A stretch of DNA of 64,000 nt, from NCBI GenBank assembly GCA_030765065.1, contig CM060989.1, forward strand, positions 59,596,001-59,660,000. The letters are read 5' to 3'. The stretch is from Deroplatys truncata (Eukaryota; Arthropoda; Insecta; Mantodea; Mantidae). Positions 45,555 to 57,715 of the stretch are shown here, in pieces. Each line of letters starts with the position of its first letter. Positions within the stretch are counted from its first letter, which is position 1. The notes under the pieces are model-generated. The model saw only the letters and a list, made by a program, of their open reading frames with translations. It was not told where the DNA came from and did not search any database. Both the position numbers and the translations under genes were made by a program.

Positions 45555-46325
45555 TACTTATTTTAATTGAGACAAACCTTTCCAGATGTAGCTACACTAC
45601 ACATTTAGTTATAAATGCAAAGCGAATAGAGACAGTCAAATGTTTAAAAACCGGACTGTATATCCTGGCCTTAAACTTCCATACTCTTTACATGTAACCG
45701 CCAGAAATACCTGAATGTTGACTAGAATGACAAATAATTTAACAATTTGAACTATTAATAACGATATGTCGGAATTGTCTGGTGCTATAAAAAGTTATTT
45801 AAAATAAATTTTATGTTTTAAGGGGTTCTACCCTTTTTGTGTAGTACATTTTCGTCTGTCGCTTAACGTTTACCAGTTATACGAGATTAAACAAAATTTC
45901 TTCTAAATGTATAGCACTTCATAGGCTAGTCCGAGAAAATTTAACATATACATTTTATTTGCTACGTAAATATTTTTAATTTATGGCATTTTAAACAAAA
46001 TCATTAAATATTGTTTAGAAAATAAAAAATTAAGAAAGGGCACCTGGAGTGGGGAGATTTTCTTGAAAATCTTGTCACATCTTTAGAGGGTACCGAACCT
46101 AAATAGTTTAGGAATTTATTCGACTTTATATTTTTGAGTTATGCTGTTCATAGACACACACGCACATACGCTGGCACACACATGGACCTTTTTCTAAAAA
46201 TATTTTTTTGGATTCAGGGAACATCAAAACATATTTTCGGTGAAATCTGGTATCTGTAGAAGTTATATCAAAATAAATGACATTGGGTAGAAAAAGTCAT
46301 GTGAAATTGGTAAGTCGCTAATCGT
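45555..46325 (+). repeat. Older HINE-family copy (forward)
   Basis: Diverged but ordered: AACCGGACTGTATATCCTGG, GTTTACCAGTTATACGAG, GGAGTGGGGAGATTTTCTTG, a CA tract (46155-46183), TTTTCGGTGAAATCTGG. It ends GGTAGAAAAAGTCATGTG, again a right end fused to an inverted left end. Confidence 0.6.
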
Positions 46326-46329
46326 TTTC

Positions 46330-46562
46330 TCTCGTGGTCACGCAAGGGGCATAGAATTTCAAAGCCATCACACGGCATTTCGATTTTTAAAACTCGGATT
46401 AATGCTTTAGCCTTCTGTATTCTTTTTATACCAACAACGAAAACGTAAATGCGTAATGAAAGTTTATCTCGATTAATACCAAGTAAATAAATAGAAATAG
46501 AAGATTTTGTAAGAAGTTTATAGAAAAGCGAGTAGAGAAAGTCATGTGAATGCAACACATTC
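46330..46562 (-). repeat. HINE tail fragment (reverse)
   Basis: TTTATCTCGATTAATACC through GAGTAGAGAAAGTCATGTG and GCAACACATTCGA. The next copy starts after a shared run of five T. Confidence 0.6.
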
Positions 46563-47347
46563 GATTTTTACTTTCTCTACTAGTACAGTAAGTAGAGGAA
46601 GTATTGCATTCCATCCTTATCGGAATTTCACCGGAAATACATGTTTTGAGGCGCCTTGAATCCAAATAAAGGATTTTTGGAAACATGTCCGTATGTGTGT
46701 CTATCTGGGAACAGAAATTCAAAAACACAAACTCGGATAAATACCAAACTTGACGAGTTCATTATCTTTCAGAGATGCGAGAGGAAGATTTTCAAGAAAT
46801 CATGGCTCCGACGATTCTGATTAAAATACAGCGTTTTTAAGATATTTAAATGACAAATAAAATGTATATCTTGAATTTTCTGGGAATAGCCTAAAAAGTC
46901 CACTTCATTCGGAATGAATTTTGTATAATCTTGTATAACTTTAAAATGTTAAGCGATAGATGAAAACGTAACACACAAAAAAATTAGATATCTTTAAAAC
47001 ACACAATTTACTTAAAATAAGTTTTTCTGTGGCATAAGCCGTTTCTGAGATACTCGTTATTATTGGTACGAAATGTTCATGGCTTATTCTTTTGAAATTT
47101 CATCCATTTTCAGTTGTTTCTCGCGATTGCATGGAAGCAGTGTGGAATTTTAAGGCAGCATATAGCGTCTAGTTGTTAAACATTTGACTATCGCTGTTCT
47201 ATTTGTATCTATAACGAAATGTGTAATGTAGCTATTCCTTATACAAGCATCATCAACAGGTTTTCCTGGCTGGACAGTTTGACAGCACTTCATCCACACT
47301 CACAGCTATCACCTAAGCCATCCGGGTCTCCTCTCTTGGTTCCAGGA

Positions 47348-48289
47348 TGTGGCAGTAATTTGTATCACAATAATGTAAATGCCAGATTGATTATAGTGTA
47401 AATAAGCATTATTGTATGACATTGATTTGAGATGTTTGTTAATTATAAGCATTGTTAGGAAATAAGTTCACACGGGCTCACTGAAACTGACAATAAGAGC
47501 GGGTAACAATGAGCGAGGTGGTGAGTTGTTTATCAATTATTAGAGACAAGCAAATGACGTCAGATTGGCGCGCTTTTCTGAGAAATGGAGGGAACATCTT
47601 CCCTAAAGCATATGTGTGTTCGTAATTTTGATTGGATATAAAAATAGACGCTAATGTTGGCGCGTTTTATTAACCAATAGCAGCTCTGTTATAATCTTTA
47701 GGCATATTAGGGTGTGGGAGTATAAAAAGCTAACGCCAGAGGCAAGTATTGCCCAGTTAAACAAAATCATCCACGCGTTACACGTCGCTGAGTCCAACAG
47801 AATCATCCAGAAGTTAAACGTCGCTTAGTTCATCAGAATCGTTCGCGAGTTACACGTCGCAATTCTACAGAATCTCTCGTGTCTTAAAGTTTGTTATAAA
47901 TGTGAAACACGCGAATTAATAATGTGCTGTAAATAAGTGATTATAGTGATATTAGAAAATATAACAGTTTCAGTCCGGCGTGTATCAAGAGTCAATATGT
48001 GAACTTAATTAATTGTGACGGTAATAAAGGTGTAAAAACAAATTCTTTTATCAGTGTTATCTTTGAGTAACAAATCCTTTCCGTTTACACACCCTGTTCA
48101 GGAGATTTGCTCGACCGAGAAATAATAGCTAGCCGGAGGACAATGAACCCAACATTCAAAGTAGTAATTCAATAACAGGCGCTCAGAAATAAGATAACAC
48201 GAAGTGACCGCGACAAATTGGCTTCCATACGTTGAGCATATAAACATGAAGCATCTTCTACCAACTACCAACAAATAAATACCACTGCA
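47348..48289 (+). mobile_element. Solo LTR, tandem-PBS family
   Basis: TGTGGCAGTAATTTG ... ATACCACTGCA with AGGA at 47344-47347 and 48290-48293. TATAAAAA at 47721-47728, four leader repeats with ACGTCGC (about 47745-47885), and GCTAGCCGGAGGACA near 48129. One clear primer-site-like word, TTGGCTTCCATACGTTGAG, at 48218-48236. Confidence 0.9.
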
Positions 48290-48298
48290 AGGACCAAG

Positions 48299-48727
48299 AT
48301 GAACCCGGAACTCATCCGAGAACTTAAAGACTCATCAGCTGCTCAGCAAGGTTTCCTAACTGAGCAGTTCGACAACATATTAATAAGACTCAACGCCACA
48401 GACGACTCCATCCGAAACTCTTGCGCCAACAACCAGATTCAGGAAAGACCCAGCCAGTGTCGCACGCTTCTTGCAGCAATGCAAGGAGTACAACCAGCAA
48501 CATCAGCATCATCAGTACAATCCTCAGTCCTAACCCTCGCCATTTCCACTAGTGCTGCAGTCAGGTTTCATGGCTGCAGCCGAGTAATTACCTTTACCCG
48601 CTCCCCCCCAATGGGCGGCAGCTTCCATCTCTCACATACTAACGCGGGTGCTATGCGGGACCGCACAAAGCCACGCCATTCCACTTTTACCTTCTTCCAT
48701 TTTTCCATCCGGTGGAGGAGTTTTTAG
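48299..48727 (+). CDS. Uncharacterised ORF in the retroposon
   Basis: The frame of 142 codons starts MNPELIRELKDSSAAQQGF, nine bases after the LTR's target duplication. The first 70 residues look like a helical, Gln-rich segment, such as those in retroelement gag or ORF1 proteins. The later half overlaps the repeated 3' module, so it is probably not protein. It may be the start of an ORF1 or simply chance. Confidence 0.3.
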   Translation: MNPELIRELKDSSAAQQGFLTEQFDNILIRLNATDDSIRNSCANNQIQERPSQCRTLLAAMQGVQPATSASSVQSSVLTLAISTSAAVRFHGCSRVITFTRSPPMGGSFHLSHTNAGAMRDRTKPRHSTFTFFHFSIRWRSF

Positions 48728-48959
48728 TGGGTATGCCGACTATTGGTGAGTCCCACACTCTCAGTCCCGACTCCCATCGGGGCTGGAGTCAGTGATTAAA
48801 TTATTTTCTCCTCCACTCGAAAAAAAAGAAAGCTATTTCTGCAAATGCTCATTTGAATTAAAATGTAGTATACGGAAAAATAAGCTTCGGTAAGAATAGT
48901 TTGTTTGCCCATTAATAAAATAGAGGTTAGAGAAAATCATGTGAATGTATCATATCAGA

Positions 48960-49213
48960 TTGTTTTGTTCTCTTTTTCCCTGAGGTGTTTCATTATTCTA
49001 CAAAACAAATGTTCCTCTTAGAAAGCTTTTAGAGAGTGGGTTCATTAATCACCTTTATTCATTCTCCCTGAAAATCCGAGGTGTTCTAGTGGACGTGAAA
49101 CTGCATTCATAGACGAAGTGGTAGCTACATTCCATTATGATAATTTTAAAATAATATAAACTAATTTTACAAATCTTGTGGTATCAGTAGTTTTCCACGT
49201 TGTCCTCTGTGTT
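48960..49213. other. Unassigned sequence
   Basis: Nothing recognised. Confidence 0.3.
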
Positions 49214-50015
49214 CATTACTAAAGCTCAGCGCAAGGCTCTAAAATACTTAAAATAGGCAGCGAAATATGATAAGCATTTAAGTAGGCAAAATCATTTATT
49301 CGTTTAGCACTTAAAAACACACTTTGACATAAACAGTATAGAAATATCAAATATCTATATCCCATATATTAAACTTACTAAATACACTGTTAACATTATT
49401 TCTTTAAATTACACTCTTCAGTTACTGTATTTTTTATGACAAACCCTATTGTCTCTCTCGAACACGTTCTACACACCCACGCTGGTTTTTAATTATTACT
49501 GAATCTGTTACATATTATTATGAAAAAGGCTATTGTTGCGTTTGCAATGAAATGGCTAGTTTTTTATGTCAGTACTCTTGTTTTCTACGTGGGAGGTAGA
49601 AAACAACAAAGCCATCATATTAATGAACAAAGCGATGAGTTAATGCTAAAATGAGGAATTTCCCAGTCAGCTGACCATTAATTACCATACGTTTTTATTG
49701 TGCTAAGTAGCCATATTTTATTATTATACGAAACAATGCAACTGCTTGCGTTAGGAAAGGAATGCTGGTATTACAAACTTCTTCAGGTACGTTGTCAACA
49801 ATGGTTTAATGGTTCAAAGCGCTAAACATTAATTGCAATATTAAGGTTAACGTCACATTAATAAACAATATTAATAAATAACCGCTAATAACAAAAATTA
49901 AATTACGGTAAGCAAACCCTTGATAAAAGTTTTCGTTAAAAAGGCCCTTAAGCTACGAAAAGGCACACACTATGAAAATAGGCAATTATAGGCACTGTAA
50001 AATTAGTATATTGTA
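49214..50015 (-). repeat. Repeat X, copy 3, inverted
   Basis: On the minus strand: AGTGCCTATAATTGCC, CTTTTCGTAGCTTAAGGGCC, the core ACGTACCTGAAGAAG, AGCACAATAAAAACG and the mariner-free site near 49418-49465. It gives a second empty-site control for copy 1. Confidence 0.65.
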
Positions 50016-50427
50016 TATAGTATTAGTATATTTTAGTCGCGTTTCATTTGGAGGCCGTTTTGATTGTAATTTTTGGTTAAATATAATTTTTTTAAATTGG
50101 AACCTAACATTTTTATGTTGTTTTCTCCCTCATAAAAAGCCAAACAAGTGTACAAAGCACTTTGCAATTATTCTTACACCAACGTAAATAACAACGAAAA
50201 TTCTGAATTACCGTATACGAAGAGCGCAATGAATGGTTGGACCATCCATTGGTAGTCATTTGAGGGTCAAGTTATGTTTCGTAATTGGGAACGAACATTT
50301 TTTATTTTGTTTCCTTATTCCTCACCACAAAATAAAGATCTTTTTATAAACCATTTTCTAATGAGAAAACAACATACAAAATGCAGGTTCCCATTTTTAA
50401 AAATTAAATTCAGCCTAAAATAACCAC
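50016..50427. other. Unassigned AT-rich sequence
   Basis: Nothing recognised. Confidence 0.3.
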
Positions 50428-51222
50428 CATAACGTCCTCCAAACAAAACACAACTAATGGCATTTACTTTCCCCCATAATATAAATAAACTTTTATTAAA
50501 GACATTTCTTTCTACAACTCTTAGTTTTGGAGATATTGTACAGTCTCAATTTAAATGGTTCATCCTGTATAGGTATTCTAAACCTACGGTTAAGTAAATG
50601 CAGATCTCTATTCTTTACATATGGTTAAATAAACAGAGACATCCAAATCAACAATATCTGCTTCTACATTGCTGTCATAAAACACTAACATGGACACCCC
50701 TGTTTTGCCACATCTCTACCTGACATTATTCTAAACCTACAAAGGAACAAAATAGGCAAATAGTAAATGCCAATCTTTATTCTTTACATATGGTTACATA
50801 AACAGACATGCAATACAACAGTGTCTGCTTCTGTATTGCTTGTCATAAAACGTTAACATGGACACCCCTGTTTTGCCACAGCTCTGCCTGACATCATAAC
50901 GTCCTCCAAACAGAACACAACTAATGCCATTTACTTTCTCCCATAATATCAAGCAACTTTTATCAAAGACATTTCTTTCTACAACTCTTAGTTTTGGAGA
51001 TATTGTACAGTCTCAATTTAAATGGTCCATCCTGTATAGATATTCTAAACCTACGATTATAAACAAAGAAACAAAATGCGCAAATAGAAAATGCCAATCT
51101 TTATTCTTTACATATAGTTAAATAAACAGAGACATGCAATACAACAGTGTCTGCTTCTATATTGCTGTCATAAAATCCTAACATGGACACCCCTGTTTTG
51201 CCACATCTCTGTCTGACATTAG
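50428..51222. repeat. Complex tandem array A-B-B-A-B
   Basis: Unit A (about 150 bp; AACGTCCTCCAAAC to ATCCTGTATAG) occurs at 50428-50573 and 50896-51046. Unit B (about 160-180 bp; TATTCTAAACCTAC to GCCACATCTCTGCCTGAC) occurs at 50574-50730, 50731-50895 and 51043-51222. Copies are closely similar. No ORF. Confidence 0.85.
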
Positions 51223-52120
51223 AGTCACCACTTATGACAGTAAATTTTAATCCCCATTACCTTGGCTCACGTGTACGGTTTATTATTGCATGCTCATGGT
51301 GTACCGTGGTTCCATCCTCCTGTATTAAAGATGTGACACCTTTCGACAGGCACATAGTAACTGTAAGCAAATGTAGATACGAATTTATAAAGTGACAGTG
51401 AGTGAAACTGGAGTATAGTAGTGCAAGGCAATTTTTGCACTACTTGTTAGGCTAAGTTTAGTCAAATTTGACGTTTCCTTTGCGTGCAAAATAGTAATTT
51501 ATACAAGTGGATAATGGCACAAGTGAATGTTTCTCGTTCGTGCAACAGTTTTCACGAGCGTCATAATAAGATCATCCAGAGTTGGATACAACATTTTATG
51601 CAATTTTAGTATTATAAATATTAGGAAATAAATCATTAAGTAATTCGGCATTCATAGCTGATATAAGTGAGAGCGTCTTCATATGTTCGTAATTGAGACG
51701 TTAGCTTCTCTCCCTGCATTTCATTTGTTATTACCTGTCGTGTTGAACCGATAAGCCCTGGGACAGAAATGAGCAGGAGTTATGGACTGTGTTGTAGCAT
51801 ATTATCGGAACAGCATAATAAGTAATTTAAGTGAAAATTTTAATTGTTCGATGTATACTTAATAAATGCCAGATGTTTTTATATCTTCGTTGCTAGAATA
51901 AAATATATCACAAAGTTTTTCATATTCCCTCTATGAGCCACCGCAGCTTGGAATACCGATATTGCGCCATTGCTATTATTGGCAGGTGTGCTATAATTAA
52001 CCAATTATGCAAGGTATTGAATATAGTAACAACCTGTTTATAATGCTAGATTGCATAAAATGTTTAAAAGATACCTAAGCTATGAGACAAACCCTAGACT
52101 GGTTAACATATATCATAAGA
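51223..52120. other. Unassigned AT-rich sequence
   Basis: Nothing recognised. Confidence 0.35.
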
Positions 52121-52124
52121 CACG

Positions 52125-52425
52125 TATAATAGGTGTTGGAGCGTGCTGCTCCAGTTGTAAGCCACAGAATGGGTTCGAGTCCACCTATGTGGGTGCGGAT
52201 TTTTGGGCCCATGTTTAGGACAGGTTCCCACACAGCATCGGTTAGCTGCGATAGATAGCGGTCTGTAGGAAATGAAAGCCAACGTTCCGCGTGGGGAAAT
52301 TATAGTGTTGACCACATCACCCCTATCGGCTGGATGACCGCCCGCGTCTATCTTACGTATGTAGGCGTGAGTCCGCAGCCGAGTTGGTAGGCCAAGGGCC
52401 ACTAGTGCGTAGTACCACAGATCTA
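52125..52425 (+). mobile_element. tRNA-like SINE (family C)
   Basis: GGAGCGTGCTGCTCCAG, then GGGTTCGAGTCCACC (B box), with a GC-richer body ending GCCGAGTTGGTAGGCC. A single copy in the window, so the limits are approximate. Confidence 0.55.
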
Positions 52426-52685
52426 ACTTTTAATGTGGAAAGCTGCTGCTTCAAACAGACCTGAAGAATAAGACTCTGGATGTAAAACAAAAGCTACTGG
52501 CATGATTAGGCACAGCGTTAGGCCGTAGGCTGATAAAAATTAAGCAATTTTTACACGTGTGGCATACACTATGTTTTAGACAACGCTCGAATCTGTAAAA
52601 TATCAATAATATTATATTGATTCCTGAAACTAACAGAGATCACGTTTAGAACGCGTTCTTGAAACAACAGAAATGACGTTAAAAA

Positions 52686-53506
52686 TCTAATGTGTTACAC
52701 TCACATGACTTCTCTACTCTTGAACAAACTATTTTTACAAACGCTTATTCTCCATTTGCTTCATGTTAATCTTATTGCTAATTTTCTTGTAGATGCAAGG
52801 AGAATTGCTAGGCTTTAAGCTATAGTCAAATATTTTAAGAGCTGGTTATATGTGGAGTATTCCATTCTCTTTGCACGTCCAGGACAAAAAAGAAATGAAT
52901 AACGAATTTGAGAAAAAGTATAAGTATTGGAAAATTTAAGGGAATAACAAGCAATATCTCGAAAATGGTTCACTCAACAAAAAACTGTATATGACATAAA
53001 TTGTGTATTTGAAAGCGATCTACATTTTTTGTGTAGTAAAATTTTGTCTATCTCTTACGGTTTACCAGTTATGCAAAAGTCTTCACAATGGAGAATACTT
53101 TTGGAGACATTCCCAGAAAATTTGAGATATACATTTCATTTGTCATGAAAATATCTTAAACATATGATATTTTAATCAAAATCATTACAGTCATTTTTGA
53201 GAAAATTAAAATTTTCGAAAAACGTTCCATGTAAAGGGTAGTCTGGGGTGGGGGATTTTCTTGAAAACATGTCGCATCTCTGGAAGATACTGAAGCTAAA
53301 TACACAGTTTGGTGTTTATCCGACTGTTCGTTTCTGCGTTATGCTGTTCACAGACAGACACACAGGCACACACACGGACATGTTTCCAAAAATGCTTTTT
53401 CTGGATTCAGGGGGTCTCAAAACATGTATTTCCGGTGAAATCTTGGTATTGAATTTTTGGGTGGAATACAATACTTCTCCTACTTACTATACGTAGTAGA
53501 GAAAGT
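52686..53506 (+). mobile_element. HINE copy (forward)
   Basis: TCTAATGTGTTACACTCAC to GTAGTAGAGAAAGT, flanked by A-runs. Confidence 0.9.
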
Positions 53507-53511
53507 AAAAA

Positions 53512-54138
53512 GTGAGTTGTTTTGATCTTTCGTTGATTCGCTAGCAGTCACTTTCAGTGAAATTATTTTCAACATGTTTTACCTTACACTAGGCAATGAA
53601 GGGATTAATGTTATATCAGTGCAGTAATTCTAATGTTATTCTTTCTGCTACTTCTGTAATTTCACTTCCATTTCGGGTTTCTTATGAATTGATAATTTCG
53701 CCATTTAATCTTTATGCAGGTTAGACAAAAGAGTAACGTTTTAGATAAAAGAAAGCTGCCAATATAACGTATAGGCTAACTCTACAACGAATTGCGATAA
53801 ATTGAGATATGACGATCTGTATTGTGCACAGGTAATAAGAGCGCCATGAGAAATAATTCATGTAAAAAGACATAATGAAAAGTAAAACCTAATCAAACCA
53901 AGTCGAGTTGTTAAACATGTGCAAATACAAAGAACAATTGCCATGTGATTGAACTTGAAACCAAACTTGATATCTAAAGCTCGTGTGCTCTGTGTTAGAA
54001 GTTCTACTTTTAGACCATACTGTCTAAAAACAATACTATGATACATAACTAAAGCAGTAACTTAAATTCAACATTAGTATGTCATACGTACATGGGCAGA
54101 GCCATAATCTTCGTGTTTTTGCAGTTAATTATAAAACG
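53512..54138. other. Unassigned AT-rich sequence
   Basis: Nothing recognised. Confidence 0.35.
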
Positions 54139-54143
54139 TTTTT

Positions 54144-54938
54144 ACTTTCTCTACTACGTATAGTAAGTAGGGGAAGTATTGTATTCCACCCAAAAATTCG
54201 ATACCAAGATTTCACCGGAAATACATGTTTTGAGACCCCACGAATACAAAAAAAAGCATTTTTGGAAACATGTCCGTGTGTGTGTGTCTGTGAACAGCAT
54301 AACTCAGAAACGAACAGTCGGATAAACACCAAACTAGGTTCAGTATCATCCAGAGATGCGACACGAAGGTTTTCAATAAAATCCCCCCACCCCAGATTAC
54401 CCTTCACATGGAACATTTTTCGAAAATTTTAATTTTCTCAAAAATGACTCTAACGATTTTGACTAAAATATCATATGTTTAAGATATTTTCATGACAAAT
54501 GAAATGTATATCTTGAATTTTCTGGGAATGTCTCCAAAAGTATTCTTCATTGTGAACGACTTTTGCATAACTGGTAAACCATAAGAAATAGACAAAATTT
54601 TACTACACAAAAATGTAGATCGCGTTAAAATACACCATTTATGTCATATACATTTTTTTATTGAGTGAACCATTTTCGAGATATTGCTTGTTATTCTCTT
54701 AAGTTTTCCCATCCTTATACCGTTTCTCAAATTCGTTGTTCATTTTTTTGTCCTGGTAATGCAAAGAGAATGGAATACTCCACATAGCAACCAGCTCTTA
54801 AAATATTTTATTATAGCTTAAAGCCTACCAATTCCCCTTGCATCTACAAGAAAGTTAGCAATAAGATTAACATCTCGATATCTTGATTAACATGAAGCAT
54901 ATGTAGAATAAGCGTTTGTAAAAATAGTTTGTACAATT
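54144..54938 (-). mobile_element. HINE copy (reverse), 3' end lost
   Basis: ACTTTCTCTACTACGTATAG at the start; it breaks off after GTTTGTACAA and a T-run, lacking the subterminal repeat. Confidence 0.85.
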
Positions 54939-55469
54939 TTTTTTTTCATTTTCCCTTCTGCGTTAAACTCTATAGTGATATTCTCTTTGTGTATTATTAG
55001 TGTTACAGTACAGGCGTTTCTCAGGCCGCACGTGTGTGATTAGCAGAAGAAATAAACTACACTTGCTCTAAGTGAGAGATGAAATGTGATCATGTGTGCA
55101 TGACTATGGAACTATTACTAGAACCAAATTGGATGTATTGTATAGCTGCTGAGCTTAGGGTCACAAACAACAGTGCTATGTTGACATTCAATCAAGTGAA
55201 ATGAGCATGAATAATGGATCGGTATACATGCCCCTTGTGTCATAGCAGTGATTGACAAGGGCTGCTCTTTATTAGGTAGTGATACCCGCGTTGGTTAGAC
55301 CAACACTTAAGAACACTAAGAATAGTGCGGCATGGGAACCTAGCAATCGATTTCTGTGACAGTATCTGAATTGAATTATTGGATTACTGGTTTCAATGTT
55401 TTGTGAATATTTTCATGATATACCGGCAGGAACGAAATTTCTCCGTATAGTTAAAGGTTGTAAACTAGC
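54939..55469. other. Unassigned sequence
   Basis: Nothing recognised. Confidence 0.3.
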
Positions 55470-56860
55470 GATATGACTCCGCGGTAAGTGTGAGGCTCGC
55501 ATTCGGGAGGTTCAGGGTTCGATTCCCTGTGGCCGCTCACTCTGACCATGGGTTTTTCGTGATTTTCCTTAGTTGGACACAGGCGAATGCTGGGGTGGTG
55601 TATTCCACCACGGAGTTACTCTCTCCCGCATTTTCTCTCAATTCCTTTCCCTCTTTCATGTATGAGGTTTGAGGCAGTATTTTTAACACTTAAAATGATT
55701 TCAGTCAAATTATATAATATATAAATTCAATAATAGCCCGCCTTAAAGCAATATGTGTATGTAACAGTCATTGCATATGCTTATATTATTGTAAACATGT
55801 TCAATAATGTTATGTGAATGCATTACGTAATTTAATAATGTAGGAGCTATGAGAAATAGGTTTAAAGTTGCTAACAATGAGGTAACCTTGAGGCAATAAT
55901 GAGTGAGGAAGTTTAATAATACTATTAGTCATTATTGGAGCAACAATAATGTAATTTTAGTGACAGTTTATAAAAATAGCCAATCAACAACCAGAAAAAA
56001 CTTTAGTTAAAAGAGGGTATTCTATTGGATTAGGAATAGCCAATCAGAGACTTGAAATACAGAAATTTACAAATTTAGGCGGTGGAAAACAGTTCAGTTG
56101 CTTCTAGACAGTGCTCATAACCAGACGCGGGATGTGTCCTCGAGAAATTAAATACGTGTGAGTCGAAAATAGTTTACGTGTTAAAAAAGTGTAATTAATT
56201 AAATAAAAGAATCTCATAGCTCTCTATGTCAGTGAAGTGCTATTTAATTAATAAAAAGGAGTGAATTAAAACTTAAAATCTGTGTAAGCCTACATTCTTC
56301 AGTCGCACCACAACCCTATCAAGAGAAACATGTCAAATTACAAAGCTAATATTTTTAAATTTGGGGCGAAGGCTACCGGAAACCGGGTACTATACGTGTG
56401 GTTGCAACAACTTCAAATTCGGCTCCCCAACAGTTGAAATATAATACAACCCCTACAATAAAAAACACCTACTTCAAATTGACATCCATACGTGGTGAAA
56501 GCAACGTAAAGAAAACACTAACTTCAAATTGGCGCCCAGCGTGGGGCAAACATCGTAACAGAAAAACACCTACTTCAGGTTGACTCCGGAGTTGTATTCG
56601 GTCGAGCTCGGGCGGAGACTTGCGAATTGGAGCTTCTTTTCGGCCCTGCTAGAGGAAAGTCTGGAGTCTCCGCTGCTGGGTCGTGTTTCCTCGGTCCCAC
56701 TAGAGGGACGTCTCCGAGCGATTCTTCCGTGGCCGGGTGGTCAAGCTTAGAACTATTAGGTGCACGTCTCTGTCGACTTGCACTGGCCTATATTGCAACC
56801 CATACGTCTCCTGCGGTTTCCTCACCTCATCCGTTGCTTCCAGGGATGTATGCATAAAAC
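55470..56860 (+). mobile_element. SINE family A copy split by a solo LTR
   Basis: Head: GACTCCGCGGTAAGTGTGAG and GGGTTCGATTCCCTGTGGCC, then CTGACCATGGGTTTTTCGTG and GCGAATGCTGGGG. The LTR 55670-56577 follows, and the SINE tail resumes at 56578, including GTCTCCTGCGGTTTCC. Confidence 0.72.
55670..56577 (+). mobile_element. Solo LTR, tandem-PBS family, divergent copy
   Basis: TGAGGCAGTATTTTT ... CTACTTCA with GGTT at 55666-55669 and 56578-56581. Near the 3' end are three modules starting ACTTCAAATT: TTCGGCTCCCCAACAG (56418), TTGACATCCATACGTGG (56479) and TTGGCGCCCAGCGTGGGGC (56529-56547). The last is nearly a perfect tRNA-Lys-type primer-binding site. The middle of the LTR differs from the other copies, so it is a second subfamily. 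Confidence 0.85.
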
Positions 56861-56924
56861 ATCCATTGGGATCGAGGTCATAGGTGTCCTCTCCACCAAA
56901 TGGTCAGGTCATAGAGGGTGTGCC

Positions 56925-57180
56925 AGACTAGACAAAATACGAAATGAAGTTATCCGAGAAGTGCTGGGAATATATAGTATGAAGAAACAAATAGAAGAAT
57001 ACAAACAAAAGTGGAGGAATTATTTAAGTCACATGGACAGGCAAAGAATACCAGTGATGATATAGAGTATCAGCCAAACGGAAGGGACGCCCTAGGAACG
57101 CTGAGAACAATTAAATAGGCATATAGTGAAAACGGAATAGGCATAGCTAATCCATATAGTGAAGAAGACGATGAAATCTC
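56925..57180 (+). pseudogene. LINE polyprotein tail fragment
   Basis: DKIRNEVIREVLGIYSMKKQ, then IEEYKQKWRNYLSHMDRQRI: the same C-terminal segment as in the copies at 33980-35957 and 41585-42192. It ends with a short GTGAAGAAGACG tail. Confidence 0.78.
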
Positions 57181-57329
57181 TGGTGTGTTCCCTGCTGAAA
57201 ACATTATTATACCAGCTTTCTAAATGATGGCAAAATTGGGACTGCACTAATTTTCTTCTTCCATAGAGTATAAACAATAGGATACAGAGTATTCAGCGGG
57301 GGGGATACCTCACCGTTGAATAACCTACA

Positions 57330-57715
57330 AGGGATTGGGGATGAAGCGAACGAACCACAGGAGGCTACACGACAGACCACAGAGGCGCGCGTAAATCCCT
57401 AACCGTTCCAGGCTCGAAGAACTGTCCCACTATTGGAGCTGCCCAGAGAGTGCGATGAACAACACGTCAACCAAACCGTCCTCTAGTGTGCACAGGAATA
57501 CGGCAAGCATCAGCGCTATCTATTCGGCGCCAGCTCACATTAAAGCTATAAACACATTGAAAGGGACATGATGGAAAGGACATGGTGGTAGACGACCATG
57601 CCAGTATTCGCCTACCAACCAGGGAAAACCACGAAACACCACAGGTCAAAAGTGGTCGACAGAATGAACCGGTTCTCTCGAATGAGAGTCTCACACGTTA
57701 CCAACTAGTTCCGCA
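57330..57715 (-). mobile_element. SINE family A copy, minus strand
   Basis: Minus strand: GTGTGAGACTCTCATTCGAG, TTTCGTGGTTTTCCCTGG, GTTGGTAGGCGAATACTGG, then the tail GGGATTTACGCGCGCCTC and CCTCCTGTGGTTCG. Nearly complete. Confidence 0.75.

Larger units (their letters stand above)
47237..48830 (+). mobile_element. Retroposon with A-tail, split by a solo LTR
   Basis: Flanked by AGCTATT (47230-47236, 48831-48837) and ending in CGAAAAAAAAGAA. Its 3' part shares GGCTGCAGCC and GTGCTATGCGGGACC with 26740-26870. The LTR 47348-48289 lies inside it. Confidence 0.65.
46570..48959 (-). mobile_element. Older HINE copy (reverse) split by a retroposon
   Basis: ACTTTCTCTACTAGTACAG at the start and GTATCATATCAGA at the end. 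It is interrupted between 47237 and 48830, with AGCTATT on both sides of the insert; the family sequence reads on across the gap (TGTGTAATG ... AGCTATTTCTGC). Confidence 0.75.

Noticed and set aside
48299-48727. gag gene of the adjacent LTR element
   Set aside because: The AGGA duplication on both sides of the LTR shows a solo LTR inserted into another retroposon.
50428-51222. CRISPR-like array
   Set aside because: The units are 150-180 bp and similar throughout; there are no short constant repeats with unique spacers, and the DNA is eukaryotic.
52103-52402. 99-codon minus-strand frame
   Set aside because: It lies on the antisense of a tRNA-like SINE and has no recognisable domain.
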